Shown: one piece after another, positions 1 to 8,405 of the stretch
How positions within the stretch are numbered: the stretch's first letter is position 1
Layout of the letters: every line of letters starts with the position of its first letter
Origin: Glycomyces sp. L485
GTDB taxonomy: Bacteria; Actinomycetota; Actinomycetes; Mycobacteriales; Micromonosporaceae
Length of the DNA stretch: 64,000 nt
NCBI RefSeq assembly: GCF_022548875.1
Contig: NZ_JAKZEW010000010.1
Span: forward strand, 1 to 64,000
Direction of reading: 5' to 3'
Notes under the pieces: generated by a model
What the model saw: the letters and a program-made list of their open reading frames with translations, nothing else
What the model was told of the DNA's origin: nothing
The model's database searches: none
Program-made: the position numbers and the translations under genes

Positions 1-2
1 GA

Positions 3-953
3 CAGGCACCAGCACCGGCCTCGCAGACCGCGACCAGGACCGGGACCGGGACCGGGAGCGAGCCCGAGAGCGGCACCGGATCTGAACACGGCCCCCGAAC
101 CGGAACGGGAACCGGACCCAAGCGAACCTCCGAACCGGACTCCGATCCGGGCTCCGGACCGGGCGGACGCTCCCGTCCCGAAGACGACCACGCCCCCACA
201 CCGACCACACCGCCAGCAGACGCGGCCGCACCGGCCGCACCGGTCGCGGCGATGCGCCTGGTGCACCCGAAGACGAACGAACCGCTGATCCCGGTGCGCT
301 CGAACCTGATCGAAGATCCCATCCCGGTCTTAACCTGCCCGCCGCGGGACGCCGCGGCGGGGAAGGCGCCTCATACAGCCGCCAGCTCGAAACCGGAAAC
401 GGCTTCGAGCCATTCCCCGTGTCCAAGCCCGGAACAGCACACCCAAAGTGCCCCAAGTCTCCACACCCGACCGGCCCGAAACCCGCCCCCGGCCGCCCCG
501 AACCGGCATCCCCTCCCCGCCACCGAACCCGCAGCCACAGCGCCCACCACAGCCGCCGAACCGGCCCCTAGAGTCCCGCTCCCGCTCCTGCTCCCCACGA
601 CCAACCTCCGTGGCCGACAGGGCACCCCGACCTCCACTCAGCTCCTTCGTCGCCGCCCGCCTGAAGACCGCCCAAAGCGGACCGAGCTCCGAAGGGTCCG
701 CCCCCACCCGACTCCTACCTCGTCATCGCTGCCGCTCTTGGCGCAGAGCAACCATCTGCCCGACACCGATCCCGCCAACGACCCCACGGCCATTGCCGGA
801 CTCCTCAGGCCCGCCGCCAACCACCGCCGACATATCCGCTGCTGCCCCACGACCGACCTCCGCGGCCGAGAATCCGCTCCCGACCTCCACTCAGCTCCTC
901 ATCGCTGCCACGAGAGCTGGGATTCGGGAGCTGGATCTCCAGCCTCACCGTAA
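3..953 (+). CDS. Open frame running in from the left edge, low-complexity Pro/Thr/Ala-rich, possibly a gene tail
   Basis: This frame is open from the window edge to a TAA at 951-953. Residues read from base 3 are Gly/Thr/Pro-rich and look disordered. Only a short stretch (252-329, RLVHPKTNEPLIPV and onward) has the near-uniform G/C third positions of real genes in this window. After the TTA codon at 330 the third-position bias drops, so the genuine reading frame may end or shift there. At this GC content long open frames arise by chance, so I do not assert a protein beyond about 330. No family is recognised. Confidence 0.22.
   Translation, partial: QAPAPASQTATRTGTGTGSEPESGTGSEHGPRTGTGTGPKRTSEPDSDPGSGPGGRSRPEDDHAPTPTTPPADAAAPAAPVAAMRLVHPKTNEPLIPVRSNLIEDPIPVLTCPPRDAAAGKAPHTAASSKPETASSHSPCPSPEQHTQSAPSLHTRPARNPPPAAPNRHPLPATEPAATAPTTAAEPAPRVPLPLLLPTTNLRGRQGTPTSTQLLRRRPPEDRPKRTELRRVRPHPTPTSSSLPLLAQSNHLPDTDPANDPTAIAGLLRPAANHRRHIRCCPTTDLRGRESAPDLHSAPHRCHESWDSGAGSPASP
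582..657 (+). repeat. Imperfect direct repeat, copy A
   Basis: This segment recurs at 836-909 with a few substitutions and a small indel. A 21-nt block (626-646) is identical to 879-899. The copies lie about 253 bp apart. They are in the same strand orientation and fall in the low-complexity DNA left of the RNase D gene. Confidence 0.6.
836..909 (+). repeat. Imperfect direct repeat, copy B
   Basis: Second copy of the repeat at 582-657; the identical core is 879-899. The duplication gives similar peptides in more than one frame, so it does not by itself show that the region is translated. Confidence 0.6.
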
Positions 954-1011
954 TCGGGATAGTCCCTCAGGCTTGCAGGGAGTCGCGCATGCTTACCGGC
1001 TGAGCTGCGCG

Positions 1012-1188
1012 ATGCGTCGGCTCGCCGAGTCCCACCGCACCACCCCCGAACAGGGCTACTACCCCCTTGACCGGGCGAGCTTGAACGGAGCCCACGCGGT
1101 CCTGCACGTCAGCGCGGGCACCGGGACCGAACACGCCCTGGGCGACGCCGAAGCAAACGGCGAACCGCCCGGGAAGTACCAGCTCTAG
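1012..1188 (+). CDS. Possible small protein or 3' gene remnant of unknown function
   Basis: From the ATG at 1012 to the TAG at 1186-1188 the codons regain the strong G/C third-position bias of neighbouring genes, unlike the DNA before it. The 58-residue product begins MRRLAESHRTTPEQ and ends GEPPGKYQL. I see no Shine-Dalgarno sequence, membrane segment or known motif. The frame is open further upstream into the repeat-rich DNA, so this may be the tail of a decayed longer gene. It stops one base before the convergent RNase D stop codon. Confidence 0.3.
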   Translation: MRRLAESHRTTPEQGYYPLDRASLNGAHAVLHVSAGTGTEHALGDAEANGEPPGKYQL

Positions 1189-1189
1189 G

Positions 1190-2401
1190 TCAGCTCAGAG
1201 CCTCGGCCAGGCCGTCGGACAGCAGCTCCACCTGCCACGTGCGGGCGCCGGCGGCCAGCAGCGTGTCCCTGATGTGCCTCTCGGAGATCTTCTTCGGCGG
1301 ATCCCACGCCAAGGCCCGCACGATCGCGGGCGTAATCAGGTTCTCGGCCGGCAAGCGGTGCTTCTCGGCCACTTCGGACACCACGGCGCGGGCGGCGGCG
1401 AGCCGCTCGGCCGCGTCCGGGTCCCTGTCCGCCCAGCGGTGCGTCGCGGGAGGGCCTTCCTGCGACGGCGTCGTCGACGGCAGCTCGTCGCCTGCCAGCG
1501 TCCGCGACTCGGCCAGCGCCGACAACCACAGCCGCGCATTCGTGCGCCCGCCGCGGCGGCGGAACCCGGGCAGGCTCATCAGCTCGGCGAAGTCGGTGGG
1601 ATCGTTCGTGGCGGCCTCGACGATCGCCGCGTCGGGCAAGACCTTGCCGGGCGCCCGGTCGAGCTTGCGGGCCAGGTTGTCGCGGGCCTCCCAGACCGCG
1701 CGCACGCGGCCGAGGGCCTTGGCGCCGCGGACCTTGTGGATACCGGAGGTACGTCGCCAGGGCTCCTTGCGCGGCTTCGGCGGCCCGGCGGTGCGCACGT
1801 GCTCGAACTCGGCTTCGGCCCAGGCCGTCTTACCCTGCTTGGCGAGCTCGGCGGCGAGCTTCCCGCGCAGCTCCAAGAGCAGCTCGACGTCGAGGGCGGC
1901 GTACACGAGCCAGTCGTGCGGGAGCGGGCGCGAGGACCAGTCGGCCGCCGAATGCTGCTTCTCCAGCCGGTATCCCAGCAACTGCTCGGTGATCGAGGCG
2001 AGCCCGACCTTCTCGAAGTCGCACAGTCTCGCGGCCAGCTCCGTGTCGAACAGCCTCGTCGGATGCAGTTCCAGCTCGGCCAGGCACGGCAGGTCTTGGC
2101 TCGCGGCGTGCAGGATCCATTCCGGGCCCCTCAGCGCGGCCTGCAGCGGCTCGAGGTTCTCGATCGGGATCGGGTCGACCAGGACCGTCCCGGTACCGGC
2201 GCGGCGCAGCTGGATGAGGTAGGCCCGACCCGAGTAGCGGAAGCCCGAGGCGCGCTCGGTGTCGATGGCGATGGGACCGGAGCCGGATTCCAGGCGTTCG
2301 GCGGCCTGGGCGAGGTCGGCCGAAGTCTGAATGAGCGAAGTCATGCCTTCTCGCGGCTCGGTCAGGAGTTCGGGCTCTGGTTCGGGCTGGGGATCGGTCA
2401 C
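1190..2401 (-). CDS. rnd: Ribonuclease D-like 3'-5' exonuclease with HRDC domain
   Basis: The 403-residue protein has an N-terminal DEDD exonuclease domain (about 25-200) and an HRDC domain (about 226-300). The metal-binding residues are visible: D47 and E49 in IAIDTER, D103 in HAASQDL, and Y167/D171 in the YAALD motif, which is the DEDDy pattern of RNase D. The family trims RNA 3' ends, classically tRNA precursors. The start is a GTG at 2401; an in-frame ATG at 2344 is possible but its purine-rich stretch is only one base away. It is divergent from hemE. The family assignment is firm, the cellular substrate is inference. Confidence 0.88.
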   Translation of the reverse strand: MTDPQPEPEPELLTEPREGMTSLIQTSADLAQAAERLESGSGPIAIDTERASGFRYSGRAYLIQLRRAGTGTVLVDPIPIENLEPLQAALRGPEWILHAASQDLPCLAELELHPTRLFDTELAARLCDFEKVGLASITEQLLGYRLEKQHSAADWSSRPLPHDWLVYAALDVELLLELRGKLAAELAKQGKTAWAEAEFEHVRTAGPPKPRKEPWRRTSGIHKVRGAKALGRVRAVWEARDNLARKLDRAPGKVLPDAAIVEAATNDPTDFAELMSLPGFRRRGGRTNARLWLSALAESRTLAGDELPSTTPSQEGPPATHRWADRDPDAAERLAAARAVVSEVAEKHRLPAENLITPAIVRALAWDPPKKISERHIRDTLLAAGARTWQVELLSDGLAEALS

Positions 2402-2454
2402 CTGTTCACGGTACGGCCATCCGCGCTGGTCGCGCCACTGCCCCGCCGATCAGG

Positions 2455-2515
2455 AGGACGAAATACACCTGAATATGGTGCTATAACCCCATTATCATCT
2501 ACCGATAGTAGAGCG
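2455..2515. promoter_or_regulatory. AT-rich divergent promoter region between rnd and hemE
   Basis: This short AT-rich island in otherwise GC-rich DNA separates the divergent rnd and hemE genes. It holds a small palindrome CACC-N7-GGTG at 2466-2480 and several TA-rich hexamers (2481-2512). I cannot assign one -35/-10 pair with confidence. Confidence 0.35.
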
Positions 2516-2599
2516 CAGGCCACACCGCCCTGGAAGGTGCGCGCCACATCGCACTCTCCGCTGCGGGCGGGCACGCTCGACGCGTGCCAAGATGACAAT

Positions 2600-3640
2600 G
2601 TGCGTACCGCTGCAGCGACTCCAGTGACGTCCCCATTTCTCGCGGCCTGCCGGGGCGAGGAGCCCGATCGGGTTCCGGTCTGGTTCATGCGCCAGGCCGG
2701 GCGCTCCCTGCCCGAGTACCGGGAGGCGCGGGCGGGCACCACCATGCTGGAGGCCTGCCGGACCCCTGAGCTCGTCGCCGAGATCACCATGCAGCCGGTC
2801 CGCCGCTACGGCACGGACGCGGCCATCTTCTTCTCCGACATCGTCGTGCCGCTCGCCGCAATCGGCGTCGACATCGAGATCGTCCCCGGGGTCGGCCCGG
2901 TCGTCGCCGAGCCGTTCCGCACCGAGGCCGACGCCGATCGCCTGCGCAACCTCGACCCCTGCGACGTCGGCTACGTGACCGAGGCGATCGGCCTGCTGGT
3001 CAAGGAGCTCGGGGAGACCCCGCTCATCGGCTTCGCCGGCGCCCCGTTCACCCTCGCCTCCTACCTCATCGAGGGCGGCCCGTCGCGCGATTACGCCAAG
3101 ACCAAGGCGCTCATGCGCTCCCGCCCCGACGTGTGGCACTCCATCGCCTCCAAGCTGGCCGCGATCTGCGGCGAGTTCCTCCGCGTCCAGGTCGAGGCCG
3201 GCGCGAGCGCGGTCCAGCTGTTCGACTCCTGGGCCGGGGCCCTGTCGGAGGCCGACTACCGCCGCTTCGCGCTCCCGCACTCCACCGCCGCGCTCATGGG
3301 CGTCGCAGATTCGGTGCCGCGCATCCATTTCGGTGTCGGCACCGGGCACCTGCTCGAAGCGATGGCCGAGACCGGCGCCGAGGTCATCGGCGTAGACTTC
3401 CGCATCCCGCTCGACCAGGCCGCGGCGCGGCTGCCGGGCAAGACCCTCCAGGGGAACCTCGACCCGACCGCGATCCTCGCCGACGACGAACCGCTCATCG
3501 CCGAGACCGACGAGGTCCTGCAGGCCGGTCGCGCCGCCCGGGGCCACATCTTCAACCTCGGCCACGGCGTCCTGCCCGACTCCGACCCGGCGAAGCTCAA
3601 GCTCGTCGTCGACCGCGTCCACGAGGCGACACGGCGATGA
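2600..3640 (+). CDS. hemE: Uroporphyrinogen III decarboxylase
   Basis: HemE removes four acetate carboxylates from uroporphyrinogen III to give coproporphyrinogen III in the cytosol. The 346-residue product carries the family signature [11 protein letters not shown] (31-41), whose arginines bind substrate, then [13 protein letters not shown] and FDSWAGALS. The frame is open far upstream, but homology begins just after the GTG at 2600 and length then matches the family (about 340-360). The stop overlaps the next start (ATGA, 3637-3640), so it is translationally coupled to hemY. With hemY and hemQ it forms the coproporphyrin-dependent heme branch. Confidence 0.95.
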   Translation: MRTAAATPVTSPFLAACRGEEPDRVPVWFMRQAGRSLPEYREARAGTTMLEACRTPELVAEITMQPVRRYGTDAAIFFSDIVVPLAAIGVDIEIVPGVGPVVAEPFRTEADADRLRNLDPCDVGYVTEAIGLLVKELGETPLIGFAGAPFTLASYLIEGGPSRDYAKTKALMRSRPDVWHSIASKLAAICGEFLRVQVEAGASAVQLFDSWAGALSEADYRRFALPHSTAALMGVADSVPRIHFGVGTGHLLEAMAETGAEVIGVDFRIPLDQAAARLPGKTLQGNLDPTAILADDEPLIAETDEVLQAGRAARGHIFNLGHGVLPDSDPAKLKLVVDRVHEATRR

Positions 3641-4995
3641 GGGTCCTCATCGTCGGCGGCGGCATCACCGGTCTGGCCGCCGCGCACCGCCTGCGCGAAC
3701 GGCTCGGCGAGGACGCCGAGATCGTCGTCGCCGAACGCTCCGACCGCCTCGGCGGCAAGATCCACACCGTCGACTTCGCCGGCCGGCCGGTCGAGGCAGG
3801 CGCCGAGTCGCTCCTGGCCGCCCGCCCCGAGGCCATCGACCTGGCGAAGGCCGTCGGGCTCGGCGACGCGCTCGTCCACCCCTCCGGTCTCAAGCCGGCG
3901 TTGAGTCTCGACGGGCGGCTGCGGGACTTCCCGACCGGCACCATGATGGGTATCCCGGCCGACCCCGCGGACGTCGCCGCCGTCGCCGACGTCAAGGAGG
4001 GCCACGGCTCGGACCGGCCCATCCTCGCGCCCGGCGCCGACATGTCGGTGGGGGAGCTGGTGCGTTCTCGCCTGGGCTCGGAAGTGCTCGACCGGCTGGT
4101 CGCGCCGATGCTCTCCGGGGTGTACGCCGGCGATGTCGACCGGCTCTCGGTGACCGCCGTCATGCCCCAGCTCGCCTCGGCCCTGCGCCGCCATTCGCGC
4201 CTGACCGACGCCGTCGCCGAGGTCAAGCGGCCCGCAAGTGGAAAACCGGTGTTCGCCACCGTGGACGGCGGTCTGGGCCGGCTCGTCAAGGCGACGTCCG
4301 CCGAGGCGCGCGCGGACGTGCGGATCGGCATGACCGTCCGCGAGCTGCGCCAGACCCCGTACGGCTGGGAGGTCGTCGCCGGGCCCGTGCCGGACCCGAT
4401 GAAGGTCACCGCCGACGCGGTCATCCTCGCCGTCCCCGCCTCGCCCGCCGCCAGGCTTCTGCGCGGCGTCGAACCCGAGGCCGCCGCCGCGTTGTCGGGT
4501 GTCGCCTACGCCTCGGTGGCCTTGGCGGCCTTCGCGTTCGACCACATCGACCTGCCCGAGCGGTCCGGTTTCCTCGCCCCGGCGAGCGCCGGGAGGGCCG
4601 TCAAGGCCGCTACCTTCTTCTCCCAGAAGTGGCCGCATCTGGGGACCCGCCGTGCCATCCTGCGCGTCTCCATGGGGCGGATCGGCGACGAGGCGCTGCT
4701 CCAGAGCGACGACGCCACGCTCGCCAAGACCGCGCTCAGGGAGCTCGGCGAGCATCTCGGGCAGCGGATCCCCGAACCGGTCGCGCAGCGCGTCGACCGA
4801 TGGGGCGGGGCGTTGCCGCAGTACGCGCCGGGCCACCCCGAGCGCATCCGCGCCGCGCGCGAGAAGCTCAGGGAGCACCGCGGCATCGCGATCGCCGGCG
4901 CGGCCGTCGACGGCGTCGGCATCGCCGCGTGCATCGCCTCCGGTCGGGCCGCCGCCGACGAGATCGCCGCCCAACTGGCAACCGAATCCGACTAG
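3637..4995 (+). CDS. hemY: Coproporphyrinogen III oxidase (HemY/CgoX; protoporphyrinogen-oxidase family)
   Basis: This 452-residue FAD enzyme starts at an ATG overlapping the hemE stop by 4 bp. It has an N-terminal Rossmann motif [13 protein letters not shown] (7-19), a glycine-rich LGGKI motif near residue 40, and a C-terminal flavin-binding stretch [16 protein letters not shown]. The family is annotated as protoporphyrinogen oxidase. Next to hemQ in an actinobacterium, it most likely oxidises coproporphyrinogen III to coproporphyrin III; that substrate choice is inferred from context. It ends 17 bp before hemQ. Confidence 0.92.
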   Translation: MRVLIVGGGITGLAAAHRLRERLGEDAEIVVAERSDRLGGKIHTVDFAGRPVEAGAESLLAARPEAIDLAKAVGLGDALVHPSGLKPALSLDGRLRDFPTGTMMGIPADPADVAAVADVKEGHGSDRPILAPGADMSVGELVRSRLGSEVLDRLVAPMLSGVYAGDVDRLSVTAVMPQLASALRRHSRLTDAVAEVKRPASGKPVFATVDGGLGRLVKATSAEARADVRIGMTVRELRQTPYGWEVVAGPVPDPMKVTADAVILAVPASPAARLLRGVEPEAAAALSGVAYASVALAAFAFDHIDLPERSGFLAPASAGRAVKAATFFSQKWPHLGTRRAILRVSMGRIGDEALLQSDDATLAKTALRELGEHLGQRIPEPVAQRVDRWGGALPQYAPGHPERIRAAREKLREHRGIAIAGAAVDGVGIAACIASGRAAADEIAAQLATESD

Positions 4996-5012
4996 TTTCG
5001 AAGGGCCGCAAC

Positions 5013-5726
5013 GTGGCACAGCAGGCGAACAATCCGAACGCCCAGCGCATCAAGGAACTCAACGAGACCGTCCGGTACACACTGTGGTCGGTGTTCCGCG
5101 TGGCCGAGCCGTTCCCGTCGATCCGGCAGGACCTGATCTCGGACACCGAGTCGTTCTTCGGGAAGCACTGCCCCGACGCGGGCGTGACGGTGCGCGGCAC
5201 CTACGACCTGACCGGGATGCGCGCCGACGCCGACGTGATGGTGTGGTGGCACGCCGAATCCTCCGACCAGCTGCAGAAGGCCTACTCCGACCTGCGGCGC
5301 AGTGCCTTCGGTCGGCACCTGGCGCCGGTGTGGTCGAACATGGCGCTGCACCGGCCGGCCGAATTCAACCGCAGCCACATCCCGGCGTTCCTCGCAGAGG
5401 AGGAGCCGCGGAAGTTCGTGTGCGTGTACCCGTTCGTGCGGTCCTACGAGTGGTACCTGCTGCCGGACGAGGAGCGCCGCGACATGCTGCGCGAGCACGG
5501 CATGCAGGCCCGGGACTACCCGGACGTGCGAGCGAACACGGTGGCGAGCTTCGGGCTGGGCGACTACGAGTGGATCCTGGCGTTCGAGGCCGACGAGCTG
5601 CACCGGATCGTGGACCTCATGCGCGAGCTGCGCGCCTCCCGAGCCCGGAGGCACGTGCGCGAGGAGATCCCGTTCTTCACAGGCCGCCGCCGCACCATCG
5701 GCGACATCATCGACGACCTGCCCTAG
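5013..5726 (+). CDS. hemQ: Coproheme decarboxylase (chlorite dismutase family)
   Basis: HemQ performs the last step of the coproporphyrin-dependent pathway, decarboxylating coproheme to heme b. The 237-residue protein shows family blocks [16 protein letters not shown] (137-151, containing the candidate active-site tyrosine Y139), [11 protein letters not shown] with candidate heme ligand H162, [14 protein letters not shown] and a C-terminal PFFTGRR. The GTG at 5013 is preceded at 7 nt by GAAGGG (5000-5005). It is third in a hemE-hemY-hemQ cluster. The ferrochelatase that should act before it is not in this window. Confidence 0.93.
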   Translation: MAQQANNPNAQRIKELNETVRYTLWSVFRVAEPFPSIRQDLISDTESFFGKHCPDAGVTVRGTYDLTGMRADADVMVWWHAESSDQLQKAYSDLRRSAFGRHLAPVWSNMALHRPAEFNRSHIPAFLAEEEPRKFVCVYPFVRSYEWYLLPDEERRDMLREHGMQARDYPDVRANTVASFGLGDYEWILAFEADELHRIVDLMRELRASRARRHVREEIPFFTGRRRTIGDIIDDLP

Positions 5727-5729
5727 CCC

Positions 5730-6158
5730 GTGGAGCCGAACGCCTGGCTCAGCGCGCTGGCCGTTGTCGCCGCCGTGTTGCTGCTGATCGAGGGCGTGCG
5801 CCAACTGCGGCGCCGCTGGATGCTGGTCAACGTGGACGGCGAGAGCATGGAGCCGGCGCTGCGAGACGGCGACGAGGTGCTGGCCAAGCGCACCCGCAGG
5901 ATCGAGGTCGGCCAGATCGTCGTGGTCGCGGCCCCGGACCCGCTCCTGGGCTGGGCGGAGCCTCCGAAGAAGGGCCGAGGCCCGTGGTGGGTCAAACGTG
6001 TCGCGGCCGTCGCGGGCGAGCCGATGCCGGGATCGGACGAGACCGTGCCGCCCGGTCACTACTTCCTGCTCAGTGACAATCCGGTCGGCGAGGACTCCCG
6101 CCGTCACGGCGTCTGCCCGGCCCGGATGATCGCAGGCGTCATGGTCCGGAAGTTCTGA
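5730..6158 (+). CDS. S26-family signal peptidase-like protease
   Basis: The 142-residue protein has one N-terminal membrane segment (about 6-22), then the S26 catalytic elements: S39 in GESMEPAL, a lysine in WWVKRV (K89), and the C-terminal [15 protein letters not shown] box. It is much shorter than housekeeping LepB. It resembles the small S26 proteases that in some actinomycetes mature nickel superoxide dismutase, but no sodN lies nearby, so that role is unsupported. The start is a GTG three bases after the hemQ stop, suggesting cotranscription with the heme genes. Confidence 0.75.
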   Translation: MEPNAWLSALAVVAAVLLLIEGVRQLRRRWMLVNVDGESMEPALRDGDEVLAKRTRRIEVGQIVVVAAPDPLLGWAEPPKKGRGPWWVKRVAAVAGEPMPGSDETVPPGHYFLLSDNPVGEDSRRHGVCPARMIAGVMVRKF

Positions 6159-6223
6159 CGACCAAGCCGATCCTAAGAACCGGGCGCTTGGTCCCGCGAT
6201 TCGGGACGTGGCAGACTTGGTTC

Positions 6224-8068
6224 ATGCCAGCGCTTCGTTCACGCACATCCACCCACGGCCGCCAGATGGCCGGCGCACGCGCGCTGTGGCGCGCCACCGG
6301 CATGACCGATTCGGACTTCGGCAAGCCGATCATCGCCGTGGCCAACTCGTACACCCAGTTCGTGCCCGGGCACGTCCACCTCAAGGAGCTCGGCGGCATC
6401 GTCGCCGAGGCCGTCACCGAGGCCGGCGGCGTCGCCCGCGAGTTCCACACCATCGCCGTCGACGACGGCATCGCCATGGGCCACGGCGGCATGCTCTACT
6501 CGCTGCCCAGCCGCGAGATCATCGCCGACTCCGTCGAGTACATGGCCAACGCACACTGCGCCGACGCGCTGGTGTGCATCTCCAACTGCGACAAGATCAC
6601 CCCGGGCATGCTCATGGCCGCCCTGCGCCTGAACATCCCGGTGGTCTTCGTCTCCGGCGGCCCGATGGAGGCCGGCAAGACCGTCGACAGCAACGGCGTG
6701 GTCACACGCAAGCTCGACCTCATCGACCCGATGGTCGCCGCCGCGAACGACGACGTCTCCGACACCGAACTCGGCGTCATGGAGGCCGCCGCCTGCCCCA
6801 CCTGCGGCTCCTGCTCGGGCATGTTCACCGCCAACTCCATGAACTGCCTCACCGAGGCCATCGGCCTCTCCCTGCCGGGCAACGGCTCGACCCTGGCCAC
6901 CCACGCCTCCCGCAAGGCCCTGTTCTCCGAGGCCGGGCGCGTGGTCATGGACCTGTGCAAGCAGTACTACGGCAAGGACGACGAGTCGGTCCTGCCTCGG
7001 AGCATCGCCACCCACGACGCGTTCGAGAACGCCATGGCCCTCGACGTCGCGATGGGCGGCTCCACGAACACCGTTCTGCACCTGCTCGCGGCCGCCCGCG
7101 AGGCCGGCCTGGACTTCTCGGTGGCCGACATCGACGCGGTCTCTCGCCGCGTCCCCTGCGTCTCGAAGGTCGCGCCGAACTCGCCGGACTACCACATGGA
7201 GGACGTCCACCGCGCCGGCGGCATCCCCGCGATCCTCGGGGAGCTCTACCGCGGTGGCCTGCTGCACGAGAACGTCCACTCGGTCCACTCTCCGAACCTC
7301 GCCGAGTGGCTCGGCAAGTGGGACATCCGCGCCGAGAACCCCGCCCCCGAGGCGATCGAGCTGTTCCACGCCGCGCCGGGCAACGTCCGCACCACCGAGC
7401 CGTTCTCCACCGAGAACCGCTGGGCCAGCCTGGACACCGACGCCGAGAACGGCTGCATCCGCTCGGTCGAGCACGCTTACACCGCCGACGGCGGCCTCGC
7501 GGTGCTGTTCGGCAACCTCGCCGAGGACGGCTGCGTCGTCAAGACGGCAGGCGTCCCCGATGAGAACCTGACTTTCTCCGGCCCCGCCCATGTCTTCGAG
7601 TCCCAGGACGACGCCGTCCAGGGCATCCTCGACAAGTCCGTCAAGGAGGGCGAGGTCGTCGTCATCCGCTACGAGGGCCCCAAGGGCGGGCCGGGCATGC
7701 AGGAGATGCTGTACCCGACCTCGTTCCTCAAGGGCCGCGGCTTGGGCCGCAAGTGCGCGCTCATCACCGACGGCCGCTTCTCCGGCGGCACCTCGGGCCT
7801 GTCGATCGGCCACGTCAGCCCCGAAGCCGCCGGCGGCGGCCTCATCGGCCTGGTCGAGGACGGCGACGTCATCGAGATAGACATCCCCGCCCGCCGCATC
7901 GAGCTCAAGGTCGAGGACGCGACCCTGGCCGAACGCCGCGTGGCCCAGGAAAAGCGCGAGAACCCGTTCACGCCGGTCGACCGCGACCGCACCGTGAGCC
8001 AGGCCCTGCGGGCCTACGCCTCGATGGCCACCCCGGCCAGCGACGGCGCCGTCCGCAAGGTCCAGTAG
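6224..8068 (+). CDS. ilvD: Dihydroxy-acid dehydratase
   Basis: IlvD dehydrates 2,3-dihydroxy-3-methyl acids to the 2-keto acids that precede valine, isoleucine and leucine. The 614-residue product is family length. It has Fe-S cluster motifs NCDKITPGM (C122) and [17 protein letters not shown] (191 onward), and the C-terminal [11 protein letters not shown] signature. The ATG at 6224 gives the usual N-terminus ending in [16 protein letters not shown]. It stands apart from ilvBNC (3 kb downstream, same strand) and is followed by its own strong terminator. Confidence 0.96.
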   Translation: MPALRSRTSTHGRQMAGARALWRATGMTDSDFGKPIIAVANSYTQFVPGHVHLKELGGIVAEAVTEAGGVAREFHTIAVDDGIAMGHGGMLYSLPSREIIADSVEYMANAHCADALVCISNCDKITPGMLMAALRLNIPVVFVSGGPMEAGKTVDSNGVVTRKLDLIDPMVAAANDDVSDTELGVMEAAACPTCGSCSGMFTANSMNCLTEAIGLSLPGNGSTLATHASRKALFSEAGRVVMDLCKQYYGKDDESVLPRSIATHDAFENAMALDVAMGGSTNTVLHLLAAAREAGLDFSVADIDAVSRRVPCVSKVAPNSPDYHMEDVHRAGGIPAILGELYRGGLLHENVHSVHSPNLAEWLGKWDIRAENPAPEAIELFHAAPGNVRTTEPFSTENRWASLDTDAENGCIRSVEHAYTADGGLAVLFGNLAEDGCVVKTAGVPDENLTFSGPAHVFESQDDAVQGILDKSVKEGEVVVIRYEGPKGGPGMQEMLYPTSFLKGRGLGRKCALITDGRFSGGTSGLSIGHVSPEAAGGGLIGLVEDGDVIEIDIPARRIELKVEDATLAERRVAQEKRENPFTPVDRDRTVSQALRAYASMATPASDGAVRKVQ

Positions 8069-8088
8069 ACCATTCACCACCGCACCGC

Positions 8089-8116
8089 AGCCGGGCCCGA
8101 AAGGGCCCGGCTGTTT
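8089..8116 (+). terminator. Rho-independent-type terminator after ilvD
   Basis: A perfect 10-bp GC stem (AGCCGGGCCC / GGGCCCGGCT) with a GAAA loop lies at 8089-8112, 21 nt after the ilvD stop, followed by TGTTT. Confidence 0.8.
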
Positions 8117-8405
8117 GCGTCGGCCGAGCTCGAACAGGCCGAGGACCTCGTCCGAGAGGACGAACCCCGAACGCTGCGAGCGGCTCGCACCGACCGCCGA
8201 CGTCCGCGACGAGCTCCCAGAAGTCCTGAAGATCCGCTTATGCGGAATTCGATGTCACGCACCGTAGTCGCATGGCGGCGTGGTGGCGGAGACCATCCCT
8301 AAAGGATGCACATGTGACCAGCGTCCGCTCTGGGGCGCGGTTTCGCCCCGCCGCACGATGGGGCATTCTGTAAGGCACGAGGCTTCCTAGGATTGGGCTC
8401 TGAGC
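8117..8405. other. Intergenic region between ilvD and the GGDEF-EAL gene; possible short gene remnant
   Basis: No complete gene is visible. Around 8110-8250 two overlapping frames read as coding-like charged helix (for example LFASAELEQAEDLVREDEP, then a shifted DVRDELPEVLKI), as expected of a short remnant with a frameshift. The rest, up to the ATG at 8406, is presumably promoter DNA for the next gene, but I cannot pick a confident -35/-10. Confidence 0.3.

Noticed and set aside
1274-2600. A long plus-strand open frame continuing into hemE, suggesting an N-terminally extended HemE
   Set aside because: It is the antisense shadow of the RNase D gene. HemE homology and family length begin at GTG 2600.
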